From Acanthochlamys bracteata (taxonomy: Eukaryota > Streptophyta > Magnoliopsida > Pandanales > Velloziaceae): a DNA stretch of 64,000 bases. Positions 11,101 to 22,168 of the stretch are shown here, piece by piece. Every line of letters begins with the position of its first letter. Position 1 is the stretch's first letter. Location of the stretch: NCBI GenBank assembly GCA_019914995.1, contig CM034136.1, forward strand, positions 4,355,270-4,419,269. The letters run 5' to 3'. A program made the position numbers and the translations under genes. The notes below the pieces were generated by a model. That model had not been told where the DNA came from. It did not search any database and was given only the letters and a program-made list of their open reading frames with translations.

Positions 11101-13336
11101 GGAGAAAGAACATTATAAACAATGTGGCTGTTCTTTCTCTAAAGCCATGAAGCAATTGCGTGAGCATTTCTCAATATTTTTCTTATAATAAAAATAGAAA
11201 TATTAGTGTAAGACAATATTTGAAGCAAAGGTCTTTTCTCATTATGAGAAAGAAAGGCTCCTTCTCTTGAACAAAGGTTGTACTGATCCAGTTTTCTAGT
11301 GCTTGTTGTAGAAATTTTCGAACTTCTAACCACATTGAAACAGGTTACGACAACTCTTAGTTAGCTAAAAGAATTTTCTTGGTAGAAGCATGAAGCTCAG
11401 TTTTCATAGATGGGGACTCACATTGTCCTACCATTATAAAAGCAGTGCAAGTTCATACTTGGAAGTTCCATTCATGTTTTAAGCATGATTGAGATTATAA
11501 TTCCTAACATTAAGGGATTCAATTTTCTAAAAAGAAAGGATCAGAAGTGAAGCCATCAAAGAGAAAGTTGGAGCGGTGCATGTTTAGCACAAAGGGGAAG
11601 TCACTAGAAGTAATTTGACCACTAAGTTGAAGGCTTATACAGGCTCTAGCTAAAAAATGTTAGTATATGGAAGCTCCCTTGTCAATAGGAGTAGAGGGAA
11701 AACCAAAACGACTTGGTCAATGATGTCTCTACTATTAGCTTGGCAAGTATCTTGTTTATCAATGACGTGAAGGGATATATCTAGTCAGCCCCATCTAACA
11801 GTGTGATGCTTAGCTGTTGTCGCTGTAGGGTTTTCAAATTTCATGCCTTTTAATTTATTAGTTTTTAGTATAGTGCAAAATATTATAGCTATTCCACCAC
11901 CACCATTAATCTTTGTCACAACATACAAGCGACTCTAAATTACTAACTGAAAACAATATTCAATATTTCAGTGAACAGTCCACATGCCCAAATATTACAT
12001 ATTGCAACATTTATTTAACTTAAGACGCTGTAATCCTGAAGCTAATATTATCTCCAACAAAAATCAACAGTCCATCCACGCTAGATTCTACGTTGATATG
12101 ATCTAATGCAATAACGTCATCCACAATGCCTAAGTGAGCTTATTGACATGATCAAGGATCTTCCCTCTCCAGGCAGTCCTTGAAAAACTCATTTTATATC
12201 CTATAAAATACAGATAAGAGAGTACAATTGGACATGAGCGGCGCCATAGAAATGTCAAGAAAGCAGTGGATCATCATGTCCACTGTACTTTGAAGTCTTG
12301 AACAGACAATCTCCACAATTTCTCAGGATCCTTGATTTTGCTATCTATGAGCATTATTTCAATAAAGGACATACAATACTTGGAATCAACGACCAGAAAG
12401 AATACATATTGGTTGGATGGATGTGTTAATAAGACAAAGTAGAATGATTTAGGAGGTGATTTATTTCTTAAAAGTTCACAAGGTCCATACAAAGTTAAGC
12501 CCATCTACTTCTCAAGAACTAAAAAGAAATCACTGTAAAAGAATGAAATTCCCTGTTTCTTTCTCCATAGAAGAAACCTAAGTTTTGTTTGCGTACTAAA
12601 TGAAATAAAATAAAATATGTGCTCAACCATACCTGCTTGCCTTTCTGCTAAACCTCCTTGTGCTCCAAATCCTTTGACATCAGAGACAGTTACACCCCTG
12701 ATGCCCATCTTCAATAGAGCCTGTTTCCCAACACATCAAATTCACTGATCATAGAGCTATGCAATGAATTGATCAAACAAACCCAAGTTAAAAGTTAAAA
12801 CAAGTAAGAAACATCACTTTCGTTTTCACAAAGCAACAATTTCACTAACCGATGAAACATGGGGAACTCTCCAAGGCCTTGTCTTTCAGAACGCACCATA
12901 AATTCAGTGAGAATACAACCAAATCACAAGAACCAAAACCAATACAGCGAATTCCTCACCTTAAAATTGCTTCAATTTTGTAAAAATGGCAATCTGGCAC
13001 ATAGTCTGCAACCATCCATCCGACAAAATCAGTAAAAACACAATCCAATCAATGCAGTTGGCAGAGAAAAATCAAAAACGAAATTTAAACAAAAAAACAT
13101 GATTTCAACAAAACTGGCAAGTTCAAACTCATACCATCGGAGCTCTGAGCTCTGATAACTGGCAAAAAGGAACCATTTCTTGAGATTCTCTTGACAGGTT
13201 TCATATTGAGAAACGGACATTCTTGTTTGGGAACGAGGATGGACTTGGTAGGGAAAGATTTAAATGGAATTACTGTTGTTGTTGTTGCTTGAGGCTTCGC
13301 TGTAGTTGTGAGATAAAGATTAAAAGCAGCCGCCAT
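8116..13336 (-). CDS. GLB1: Plastid PII nitrogen/carbon signalling protein, eight exons
   Basis: Exons on the minus strand: 13336-13135, 13005-12960, 12877-12850, 12720-12633, 10078-10011, 9253-9184, 8585-8550, 8189-8116. All phases match and give 203 residues; plant PII is usually about 200. Residues 1 to about 62 are a Ser/Thr/Lys-rich plastid transit peptide. The core has the beta strand with GIRGVTVSDVKGFGAQGG, the T-loop with GSEFSEDKFLAKVKMEIVV, and the second PII signature TGEIGDGKIF at residues 158-167. The C-terminal extension GERGKKAERM is the plant-specific segment that carries the glutamine-responsive Q-loop in most plants. Family knowledge: PII binds ATP and 2-oxoglutarate and activates N-acetylglutamate kinase of arginine synthesis. 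The bacterial uridylylated tyrosine is absent, as in other plant PII. Introns 4 (about 2.55 kb) and 6 are unusual; intron 6 holds a 157-bp tandem repeat. Confidence 0.95.
8713..9183. repeat. 157-bp tandem triplication duplicating the exon-6 splice donor of the PII gene
   Basis: Three near-identical units of 157 bp (about 8713-8869, 8870-9026, 9027-9183) lie in intron 6. The unit nearest exon 6 adjoins the true donor GTAAGT, which on the minus strand starts at 9183. The other two carry the same donor at 9026 and 8869, and all are preceded by a copy of the last bases of exon 6 (AAGATATTCT or close). Units differ by only a few bases, so the event is fairly recent. Confidence 0.9.
9387..9481. repeat. 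Short tandem duplication in PII intron 5
   Basis: A 45-50 bp segment beginning ATTACTAAGTCAG and ending GGAGGATAAAGATC occurs twice in a row. The first copy has a 5-base insertion. It lies within intron 5, and no function is apparent. Confidence 0.8.
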
Positions 13337-15872
13337 TAGAGAGCTTGTTGAAGCTTTCTGTCTTCTCGATGCGATCGCTTTAAAAAAGAGCTATATCTTC
13401 TGTTTACGGTGATTCTAAAACTCAAATATGTAATAACAGCCCCTTCCTTCATCTGAATAAATCTATAAGTAATTATAATTGGTATAAGTAAAAATTTATT
13501 AAAGTAATTACTAAAATATTGAATAATACATCATTAATTATTTGATATTAATTTAATTATTAAGTAGTTGGTTCAGTTATAGTTTGGTCAAAGAGTTTGT
13601 TGTTTTCATGATAAATGAAATTTAAGTCTCTTTTGGAAGCTAATCTAGAAATTTAAGTCTCATTCAATTTTCTTTCTGGATCTTTACCCTTCCTCAAAAT
13701 TTTCTTCCTTCTCATTTTCATTGTTTTGATATGGATATTTTCATAAAAGAACATCTTTAAGCTGATTAATTTAATTAATTTATAAAAAAATGCTTATTTA
13801 ACTCTATTTCTTCAAATTCTATTAATTCAACTTATATAAATGCATTCCTTCGAAAATTAACTAACCCCAAAGTCAAGCCCTCTCATGAAATCGATTAACT
13901 AATCTTAACCATAGTTGAGAAATTCAAATTAGACTGGTAAGTTGACCTGAAAATTATCAACTTAGAGCCTAAATTAGTCAGAATTTACAAATTAATCAGA
14001 TCTGCACTCGATACGAATTGTTCTAGAGTGATCCGAACGATTGTGAATTGACCTGTCAATTTTATCTTTCAGATCAATCTGAAAAGTTTAGAAAATAAAA
14101 AAAAAATTATCAAAAAAAAATGAAGTTTCTTTTACCACCGCATTGGTTCGTCTTATAGTCTGTGCTCATCGCTCGAGTTCGATCGTCTTTGCACTCAAAA
14201 CTTTAAATCCATTGTTATGTTGCCAGTTCTACTACTTCGCTGCTCCAAACACTCGACCGCTATTCTTTCTACTCTCGAATTTCAAGTTCTCTTTCAGCAC
14301 AGTGCAAATCTTCTCCAATAATTTCGAAATTTCATTTAGAGATGAAGCTTGAAAAGAAACAAAACTGAACTATACAAAGAAAGCTTTGAGCTGATCTAAT
14401 TTAAAGAACAGAGGTTAATTAGAGGAACCATGTGACTTGAAATCTAATTGGACCAAATTAAACAATTCTTTCTAACAGAGAAAGTTCGATGAGCTCTTTA
14501 TGTTTTGATTTTCTATTTCAATTTTTTTCTAATTCAGGCTTATTGATTCAATTTTATTGTTATTGATTTCTTTTTGTTTTGATGCTTCTTGTTGTCCTTC
14601 AGAGTAGAAGTTTTTGGCTTGATTGCTCGCGAGCATAGAACACTTTCGCAGATTTTTATTTTAATTTAGTGTGTTTGCTAATTTTTAGTGCACAAGTATG
14701 TTTCACCGTGATCTGTGATTGCTTATATTTTTATGTATAATTTAAATAGTTTATAGATTATGCACAATTGGTATATGGAAATATGTAGTTGCAATAATGA
14801 TCTTGAGTTTGTTGTTACCTTTGGATGGATCGGGTGAAGAACATGCTTAGGAAGTCGTAGCATTTGAGCATTTTGTTGTTGTCATAGTTTTGAACTCCGG
14901 CCATCTAAATTGGATGAAGAAGAAGCACTCGGATTGTTTGAGAGATCAGCACTAGGTTGATTTGTTGATCCGCCGAATCAATTCAAAATTCATCTACTTG
15001 AACAAATTTTCAAATCAACATTCGATACGAATATGCTAGTTATGTTTTTTAACTTCGACCAACTCCAAGAAGAACACACTCAATCGTCTCTTTTTCTTTT
15101 TTGGCTCTTATGTTGGAATTGTTTTATAAAAATTCAAATTCTTAAAGAAGGATTGATTTAAAAGAAATTAATTGGAAAATATTCAAAATATTGTAAACTT
15201 TAGAATGAGCGATGTTCGTTTGATTAACAATACTAGTTTCTCAAAAAATATAACACGATTAAGTAAAATATAGCACGCCTAAAAAAATAAAACTAAAATA
15301 TTCAAAAATCTTTGACACTTTTAACTCATTTTTCAAAATTCATTTTTAAAACATATAACTATATTTTTCTAAAATAATAAATAATTGTTACCATATTAAT
15401 TTTTTTTTAAAAAATAATTTTATTTTTAACATCTTATTTCTAAATATATAATAACATAAAAGATATGAAAATTATTAATAGCTCATTTTTAATTAAAAAA
15501 ATATAAGAACTGAATTTATTTTCAACGATACTATTTTTATAAACTTTATTTTGTAAAAACTTGCGTTTAAAGCCAAACAAAACGCATCCTTTGTTGCGGC
15601 GTTTTTTTTGAAGCTAGAGGTAGAGCTCCTCTTTTATGACATTGTTCTTTTTCCCGTTGATAGTAGCTGTAAGAAGTCGAATATGTAAAATAATAGACCA
15701 TTTATGCAAAACTAGTTGCAGAAAAATTCCAAAACGTAAACACTTTTGGAGCTAACTTAAATAATTCTCATTTACTTTGGGCAGCTCAACTTTCCTTGGG
15801 GCAAGATTCCAACTTTTGTGCTTTATTTTTTCTGGTTCTTAATTTTTTTTTCTTCTAGAATTCGTGAAAGAA
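13337..15872. other. Divergent intergenic region between PII and the DUF952 gene
   Basis: This should contain the promoters of both flanking genes, which are transcribed away from each other. No clear core promoter was picked out. The stretch 13430-13560 and the island at 15208-15590 are very AT-rich. One short open frame at 14143-14352 has no recognisable content. Confidence 0.5.
15208..15590. mobile_element. Possible AT-rich MITE-like island
   Basis: The segment is AT-rich. The left end reads GCGATGTTCGTTTGATTAA and the right end, reverse-complemented, GGATGCGTTTTGTTTGGCTT. The inverted match is weak and centred on GTTTG. It resembles the islands at 2061 and 16492. No coding capacity. Confidence 0.3.
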
Positions 15873-17815
15873 ATGAAATCGGGAGAAGAATTCGTTTACA
15901 GAATAAGCACGTCTGAAGAATGGGAAGAGTTGCAGAGCACCGGAGAAACTCTCGGCGGAGATCTTGATCGCCGCACTGGTTGTATACATCTTAGCAATCT
16001 TCCCCAGGTCAAAATTAATCATCAACCTGTTAATTTCTGTTAAAGTTTATACTATGGACTATTGAATTGGTGTTAAAGATCTGGTTTTGGTTTTTTGTTT
16101 AGCAGGTTAAGATGACCCTCGATAATTTTTTCAAGGGGAGCAATGATCTCTTCTTGCTACAGATTGATGCCTCTAAGGTAAAATCATAACTTTCATTAGT
16201 TATGTTCTTTAATTTTTACGGATAGGTTTGATGAATGTGTTGAGCGAAGATAGCTGACAGTATAATGGGTCATGATTTTTGGCGTATCTGGAATTATGAG
16301 AACTTTAGTATTTAATACAGAAACAATGGAGTTTGTTGTGGCGGTGTTGTTGGTTCAACCCTCATGCACATTTGAAGTGAAACCGAATTGAGCTACTCGT
16401 AACGAGCGTAGAACCATAACATACTGTTGCCCCATAAAAGTAAATCCTTTTTGTTTTTTATGACAATAGTATGTTTATGCATTAGTACTGATTAAGGTGC
16501 CATTTGGCGAAGTGTTAGAGGGCTTTCAAGGCTTGCTTTTCAATTCTAAAGCACCTCATGTTTTTTAATAAACTTTCTACAATATTTTATAGAACTTTTA
16601 AAAATTTTGAAAGTACAGAAAAATTATATATGGTACAATCTTTATACGTATAATTATTATTATTATTTTAGGTAAAAAAAGTTAAGCTCGTTTCTCCAAA
16701 AATCTCTAATATATCTCAATTTTATAAGCACTTCCAAACATCCCCTTAAAGATATGTAGTACTATTGTCTCTGGAATCAGTCAACTGTAAAGAAATATCT
16801 ATTTAGCAACGCTCGTTAATTTGATGACAGATCCTGAACTTGTTCACATGAAAGATTATCAGACTTTCTAGTTATGGTTTCCCATATTAGCTCAAGTATA
16901 GCTTTTGCCGTTATGGAGTGTCATGCCTATTCAGGATGCAAATGAGCCTTTTCATTTAGTTCCTTAGTAGACACTTAGAAATAAACCCTTTCTTCATTCT
17001 TTCAGAGTGCTATGTTGTACCTGAATTATTTCTGTGCCTGTAACTTGTCCTTCCTATCTTGAAGTTGGAACTTCAGCCTTTTCATAGATATTGCAAATTA
17101 TAGCTTTTAAAAGATTGCATTTTCTCTCCTTGTTGCTCTTCTTATCAGGTTCCATCCTTTGCCTCGCAGTCATATCATTATGCTGCAACTAACATAAGAG
17201 AACTTGCATTACTTGTTGGATGTTGATTGGCATAAGTTCTATCTTTTTAGATTTGACGCCTCTTCTTTTCAGGTGTAGTACTCTTTAGTCTCAAATGTTT
17301 GATGCTTTAGGAAGTGAAACATAATTGTAGAAGCAAACTCGACTGTCTCACTATCTTTAGCACCTCATACTTCCTTTTGACATGTAAGTTCATTATTTCG
17401 AGTTCCTTTCGTTGGTAATACTGAATGGCTATGGTATCAGCCATTGTCCTTTATTTCATTTGTTATGGGAATTGTCTTGTTTTTGAGAGTGTACCTGTCT
17501 CCCAAAAGCAATGGGGTGCTCTTTTATGCAAATCCATTGTCCATGGTGTTTTAAAATCATAACACAAAATTTTCCGATTCATTTGATTGGTTTTTATCAT
17601 TTTGACTGATTTTTTGAAATCCATATTGATACCATGATTAATTTCAGCTTGGGGATGGTTTGATATATGAAGCGGTGGATGCTGCTCATTCATTCCCACA
17701 CTTCTATGGCCCATCTAGGAGCTTCGTTCCTCTTCCACTAAGTGCTATCATCAAGGCAGAGAAGTTGGATCTGAAAAATGGCGAATTTATCTGCAGTTTG
17801 TTGAAGAGCATATAA
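15873..17815 (+). CDS. DUF952-family protein, three exons
   Basis: Exons 15873-16007, 16106-16177 and 17648-17815 join in frame to 124 residues, typical for DUF952. The protein begins MKSGEEFVYRISTSEEWEEL; residues 37-43 read GCIHLSN, the middle has DNFFKGSNDLFLLQID, and the end carries LIYEAVDAAHSFPHFYGP. These are the conserved blocks of this small family, which occurs in bacteria, fungi and plants and has no firmly assigned activity. Its fold is related to ADP-ribosyltransferase-like proteins in some structural comparisons, which I cannot test here. No signal or transit peptide is obvious, so it is probably cytosolic. Intron 2 (about 1.47 kb) contains a MITE-like insertion at 16492-16749. 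Confidence 0.85.
16492..16749. mobile_element. MITE-like element in intron 2 of the DUF952 gene
   Basis: The left end TTAAGGTGCCATTTGGCGAA and the right end, reverse-complemented TTAAGGGGATGTTTGGAA, form an imperfect terminal inverted repeat. The 258-bp interior is AT-rich with no open frame. Termini containing TTTGG recall non-autonomous hAT-like elements, but no clean target-site duplication is visible. Confidence 0.5.
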
Positions 17816-18379
17816 GACTAGATTTGAGCCAGATCTTATACTAAAAGGCAAACACCTAGAACACTAAGAATAATTTGTTTTCTGTCAAAACATGGTTAAA
17901 GAAATTGATACGAGCGTTTTGGTTGTAAGCGTTGGAGCTAGAACTTTGTCTCAAGCATAAACGAACTTGTATTCATGCATCTTGTTCACGGCTATCTTAT
18001 TGCAGGAGATTATCCACGGTGATGGTTGGTAATTGGAAGTCTTGCCTCACAATTTCAGTTCTAATGCAATGAGATTGCAAGATGATGACTGACATTCAAA
18101 GAGAAAAGGTGAAGCAATTTTGAAATTGGACTCTTTCCATAGGAAATGGTATGAAGATACCTCTTGGATAAAACTACCAGATGTGTACATTATCTCACTA
18201 ACACTGATCCCTTTAAGACAATTGTGGAAGAAACCTACCCAAATTTACAAGAAAACAGTTTACATATACCATATATTCGAGCGGCGTCTTTTGTTGCACT
18301 ATAAAATGAAATATATGCACACTCTTGTACCAACGAAAGAAAAATGTATTACATATGTGATTCAACATGTTTCACTTAC

Positions 18380-18752
18380 CTGATTTGTGAGGGGTAGATG
18401 TATTGTAGACGTTTCTGCAGATGCTTTTAGTTGCACCAAGCTGGTTTTCCTCCCTTGTTCATCTGTGTTGAGCTTCTTGTAGGGACTTGAACCCCAGAAG
18501 TAACCCCGTCCCTGAATTTTCCTTGCCTCTTCTTTCCTAGCCCAATCAAGTTCGTATAAGTTTTTGCAGCAGACACTCTGGTGAAGGCAGCTTACTTTTC
18601 TGGACTGTGTTAACATTAATCCGGTTGACGCCATCAGAACTGCTCCGGCTACCATAGTAAGAAGATAACATTACTCCAATCACGAAACGATCCTTGTCCT
18701 CGTGGATCACAAGATTACTTGGAGAAATTTTAGTCTTTGCTTGAAACACAAT
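18380..18752 (-). pseudogene. Unrecognised coding-like segment with good splice sites, frame-broken
   Basis: On the minus strand a pyrimidine-rich acceptor (TTTTTATTCAG) precedes 18752. An open frame follows (FQAKTKISPSNLVIHEDKDR and on) to about 18600. A second frame then reads well (ELDWARKEEARKIQGRGYFW and on) up to a near-consensus donor, CAG|GTAAGT, at 18380. The two frames overlap and are offset, so there is either a small unrecognised intron or a frameshift. I do not recognise the protein and find no continuing exon on either side. It could be a fragment of a duplicated gene or chance; the pairing of a good acceptor with a good donor is the main support. Confidence 0.3.
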
Positions 18753-18845
18753 CTGAATAAAAATAATCAGCTTAGATAGAAGACAAAGAACACAGCATGT
18801 TGTTGTATGTTGCTCATGTAAAACCTGAACTACACGTGGACTGAA

Positions 18846-19479
18846 GGCTATGTTTGTAATTGATAAAAAAGTAGAGATATTTGAAAAAAAACATATTTAA
18901 TTGAGGAGCTAAAATGAAACTATTTTAAAAATATCAAAAGGATTTAGAAATTAATTTAGAGATCATTGTAGATTGTTTCAAATTAAATATACTTTTAAAT
19001 AATAGTGTTGAAAAATAAATTTATTTTCTTAATTTAAAAAATAAAATCATTATGATTTTTATGATGTTTAATTTATTTAATCTTAAAACTTAAAAAGTTA
19101 TTAGAAAATTAAAAATATAAAAAGCTAAAAATATATAAAAATTATGATGAATGCATAAATAAATTTGTATATATTAATTTTTTAAATAAAAATAAACTTT
19201 TTAAATAATTTTTATTTTAAATAATTTCCAATAGTCTCTGACTCTCTAAAATTGTAAGAGAAGATAGCGGGCATTTAAAATTATTTATAAAAAAGGATTT
19301 TTTTAAAATAAAAAAAAAGATATATTTTTTTATTTCTAAAAAAATAATAAAAATATATATAAAAATTTTTATTACGTAAATTTTTTTTATTTTTTAAAAT
19401 TTTAAATATTGATAAAATATATATTTAAAAATATAAAATAAAAAATCAGAGGACGTGGAAAAGCTCAACCAAACACCAC
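18846..19479. mobile_element. Possible AT-rich MITE-like island
   Basis: The sequence is about 630 bp and almost wholly A and T. Its ends contain ATGTTTGTAATTGA on the left and, reverse-complemented, GTGTTTGGTTGAGC on the right, again a TGTTTG-centred inverted pair. No open frame of note. Boundaries are uncertain. Confidence 0.3.
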
Positions 19480-19599
19480 TAACATAAACTCGAGGGCGGT
19501 CAAATTGACGGGGCATGTAATCGCAAACTCCGAGAAAATCAATCAAATCACTTATTTACCCTTCTCTAAAACCCTGCGCACTCTCTTTCCTCAAAAAAT

Positions 19600-19692
19600 C
19601 TTATAAAGAAACAAAACAAAAAACAATTCAGAATAAGAAGATCGGTAGGAATAAGAGGTCCTGTTGCTGATATCAACTTCGATTTTGTTCAG
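19600..19692 (+). promoter_or_regulatory. Probable core promoter and leader exon upstream of the PPR gene
   Basis: A TATA-like CTTATAAAG lies near 19600 after a pyrimidine-rich stretch. The following sequence ends at 19692 with CAG|GTGATC, a plausible 5' splice site. The leader could splice to a site just before the PPR start codon, for instance after GGCAG near 19994. It could instead splice past the PPR gene to the DRM3 leader acceptor near 24503. Sequence alone does not decide. Confidence 0.35.
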
Positions 19693-20044
19693 GTGATCTC
19701 CATTACCAAGTTCAATTGATTAATTTTGCGTTTGTTTGTGTTTGAAACTGTCTGATATGGTTGAAATTGAGGCTTTCTCGTTGTTGATTTTCTAATATGT
19801 ATTATTTAATGTATCTATGCTTCTAAAAATTCTGATAGTTTGTGGAATTGATTGATTAGATTTCTCTGAATACCGTAGCTCGCTATTGAATATAATCAGG
19901 ACAAATACGAATTCAATCTTGTAAATACATGAATATTTTGAAAGAAACGTAAACACGAAATTCAAATCTCATGTGGCGCCAACCTACCAGGCAGAGAAGA
20001 AACCTTGTTTGATTATTACTGGTCGATTGACACTGTTCTAAACC

Positions 20045-22168
20045 ATGAGGTTTCCGGCGATAACGCGTTTCCGAGCGGACCGCACACCTTCAATCTACTC
20101 AGCCAACATTCTCATCAACCGTCATGCTCGTAATGGCGACATTGATGCTGCGCGGCGCATCTTTGATTCCATGCCAGAGCGCAGTATTGTTTCCTACAAC
20201 TCTCTAATTGCTGCCTACTTCCTCCATCGCCAATCTGCTCGTGCCCGCCAGCTGTTTGATCGAATGCCACACCGGGACACTGCTACATTTAATGCCATGA
20301 TCTCTGGCTATGTCAAAACAAAACAACTTAACATGGCCCATGAGGTGTTTGACACCATGCCGTTGCATGAGCGTAATGTGGTGTCGCACACTTCTCTTCT
20401 TCGTGGGCATATTGAAGCTGGCGATATTCTTGGTGCTGAACGGTTGTTCAATGAAATGCCTGAGAAGAATGTGGTTTCATGGACCGTTATGCTGGGTGGG
20501 TTGCTTCAAGATGGGCGGTTAGATGATGCAAGGGAGCTCTATGATAAAATGCCTGAGAAAGATGTTGTTGCACATACCAGCATGGTTGCTGGGTATTGTC
20601 AAGCAGGTCGCATGGCTGAAGCACGTGAATTGTTTGATGCTATGCCTAAGCGCAATGTTGTTTCTTGGACTGCGATGGTTTCTGGGTATGCCCATAAGGG
20701 GCAGGTTGACATGGCAAGGAAGCTCTTTGAGGTGATGCCAGATAAGAATGATGTTTCTTGGACTGCTATGCTTACTGGATACACCCAGGGTGGACGTATT
20801 GAGGAGGCGGCTGAGTTTTTTGCTAGGATGCCAGAGAAGTCACTCATTGCTTGCAATGCCATGATTCTTGGTTTTGGGCAGAGTGGAATGATTGCGGAGG
20901 CTAGGGAGGTCTTTGACCTGATGCCAGAGAGAGATGATGGTTCATGGAGTGCGATGTTGAAGGTGTATGAGCGTAATGGAATGGAATTAGATGCACTTGA
21001 TACCTTTAGGAAGATGCAAATGGTTGGAATTGCTCCAAATTACCCTTCTCTCATTAGTGTTCTTTCGGTTTGTGCAAGTCTAGCACTTCTTGATCATGGG
21101 CGTCAGGTCCATGCAGCTATCATAAGTTCCCACTTGTCTGACGATGATGTTTTCCTTGCTTCAGCTTTGACCACCATGTATGTAAGGTGTGGTGATCTTG
21201 CCAAGGCTAAGATGGTGTTTGACTTCTCTGAGTTCAAAGATGTTGTATTGTGGAATGCAATGATCACAGGCTATGCACAACATGGTGTAGGAGAGGAATC
21301 TTTAACTGTCTTTTACGATATGCTCTCTGTGGGCATGGTTCCTGATGATGTCACGTTCATTGGTGTTCTTGCAGCTTGTGGTTATACCGGAAATGTTGAT
21401 AAAGGGAGAGAAATTTTCCAATCAATGCAGTCCGATTATTTAATTGAACCAAAAGCCGAGCATTATGCGTGTATGGTAGATCTCTTAGGCCGAGCAGGTC
21501 ATGTATATGAAGCATTTGAGATGATTAACAATATGCCAATCGAACCTGATGCTGTAGTTTGGGGTGCTTTTCTAGGTGCATGCAAGCTGCACAAGAATAC
21601 AGCGGCTGCAGAAATGGCTGCCAAGAAGCTTTTGCATCTTGAACCTGGAAACTCTGGCCATTATACCTTGTTATCCAATATATATGCTTCAAGTGGGAGG
21701 TGGGGTGATGTTGCGGAACTAAGGAAGGCTATGGGTGTAAGGAAAGTAAGCAAAACTCCTGGCTGTAGCTGGATTGAGGTTGAAAGAAAAGTGAATATGT
21801 TTACTGGTGGTAATGTGCTTGAACATCCTGAGCATGTAATGATCAGTGCCATGTTGGAGAAATTAGATAAGCTGTTACAGGAGTCAGGGTACCATCCAGA
21901 TGGCAGCTTTGTGCTACATGATATTGATGAGGAGCAGAAAGCTCATAATCTACGGTACCATAGTGAGAGGCAAGCTTTGGCATATGGACTTATGAAGATT
22001 CCTCAAGGTGTAACTATCCGCATAATGAAGAATTTAAGAGTTTGTGGTGATTGTCATTCAGCAATCAAATTGATAGCAAAGGTACTTGAACGAGATATAA
22101 TTGTGAGGGATGCAAACAGATTTCATCATTTCAAGAATGGGTCTTGCTCTTGCAAGGACTATTGGTGA
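20045..22168 (+). CDS. PLS-class pentatricopeptide repeat protein with E and DYW domains, intronless
   Basis: A single 707-residue frame. From about residue 18 it consists of back-to-back PPR units of about 31-36 residues, with recurring blocks such as VVSWTAMVSGYA and ARKLFEVMP. E/E+ domains follow, then a complete DYW deaminase domain at the C-terminus. In the DYW domain I see the HSE zinc/catalytic motif at 639-641, CGDCH at 667-671, HH at 694-695, C701 and C703, and the final DYW. Family knowledge: such proteins bind one site in organellar RNA and convert C to U in mitochondria or plastids. The sequence most resembles the Arabidopsis At1g56690 type as I remember it; orthology is unproven. 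The N-terminus is short and arginine-rich, compatible with mitochondrial import. The start at 20045 is the first ATG of the open frame. Confidence 0.95.
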   Translation: MRFPAITRFRADRTPSIYSANILINRHARNGDIDAARRIFDSMPERSIVSYNSLIAAYFLHRQSARARQLFDRMPHRDTATFNAMISGYVKTKQLNMAHEVFDTMPLHERNVVSHTSLLRGHIEAGDILGAERLFNEMPEKNVVSWTVMLGGLLQDGRLDDARELYDKMPEKDVVAHTSMVAGYCQAGRMAEARELFDAMPKRNVVSWTAMVSGYAHKGQVDMARKLFEVMPDKNDVSWTAMLTGYTQGGRIEEAAEFFARMPEKSLIACNAMILGFGQSGMIAEAREVFDLMPERDDGSWSAMLKVYERNGMELDALDTFRKMQMVGIAPNYPSLISVLSVCASLALLDHGRQVHAAIISSHLSDDDVFLASALTTMYVRCGDLAKAKMVFDFSEFKDVVLWNAMITGYAQHGVGEESLTVFYDMLSVGMVPDDVTFIGVLAACGYTGNVDKGREIFQSMQSDYLIEPKAEHYACMVDLLGRAGHVYEAFEMINNMPIEPDAVVWGAFLGACKLHKNTAAAEMAAKKLLHLEPGNSGHYTLLSNIYASSGRWGDVAELRKAMGVRKVSKTPGCSWIEVERKVNMFTGGNVLEHPEHVMISAMLEKLDKLLQESGYHPDGSFVLHDIDEEQKAHNLRYHSERQALAYGLMKIPQGVTIRIMKNLRVCGDCHSAIKLIAKVLERDIIVRDANRFHHFKNGSCSCKDYW

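Larger units (their letters stand above)
17816..20044. other. DUF952 3' flank, AT-rich island and PPR promoter region
   Basis: From 17816 to about 18110 this is probably the 3' untranslated region of the DUF952 gene. The minus-strand coding-like segment at 18380-18752 is listed separately. The stretch 18846-19479 is extremely AT-rich. From about 19600 a probable promoter and leader precede the PPR gene. Confidence 0.5.

Noticed and set aside
14143-14352. A 69-codon plus-strand frame in the PII-DUF952 intergenic region.
   Set aside because: No recognisable content, no supporting splice sites or promoter; length is within chance.
20310-20862. Several open frames of 68-87 codons in other frames of the PPR gene.
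   Set aside because: They mirror the repeat structure of the real frame and carry no domain of their own.
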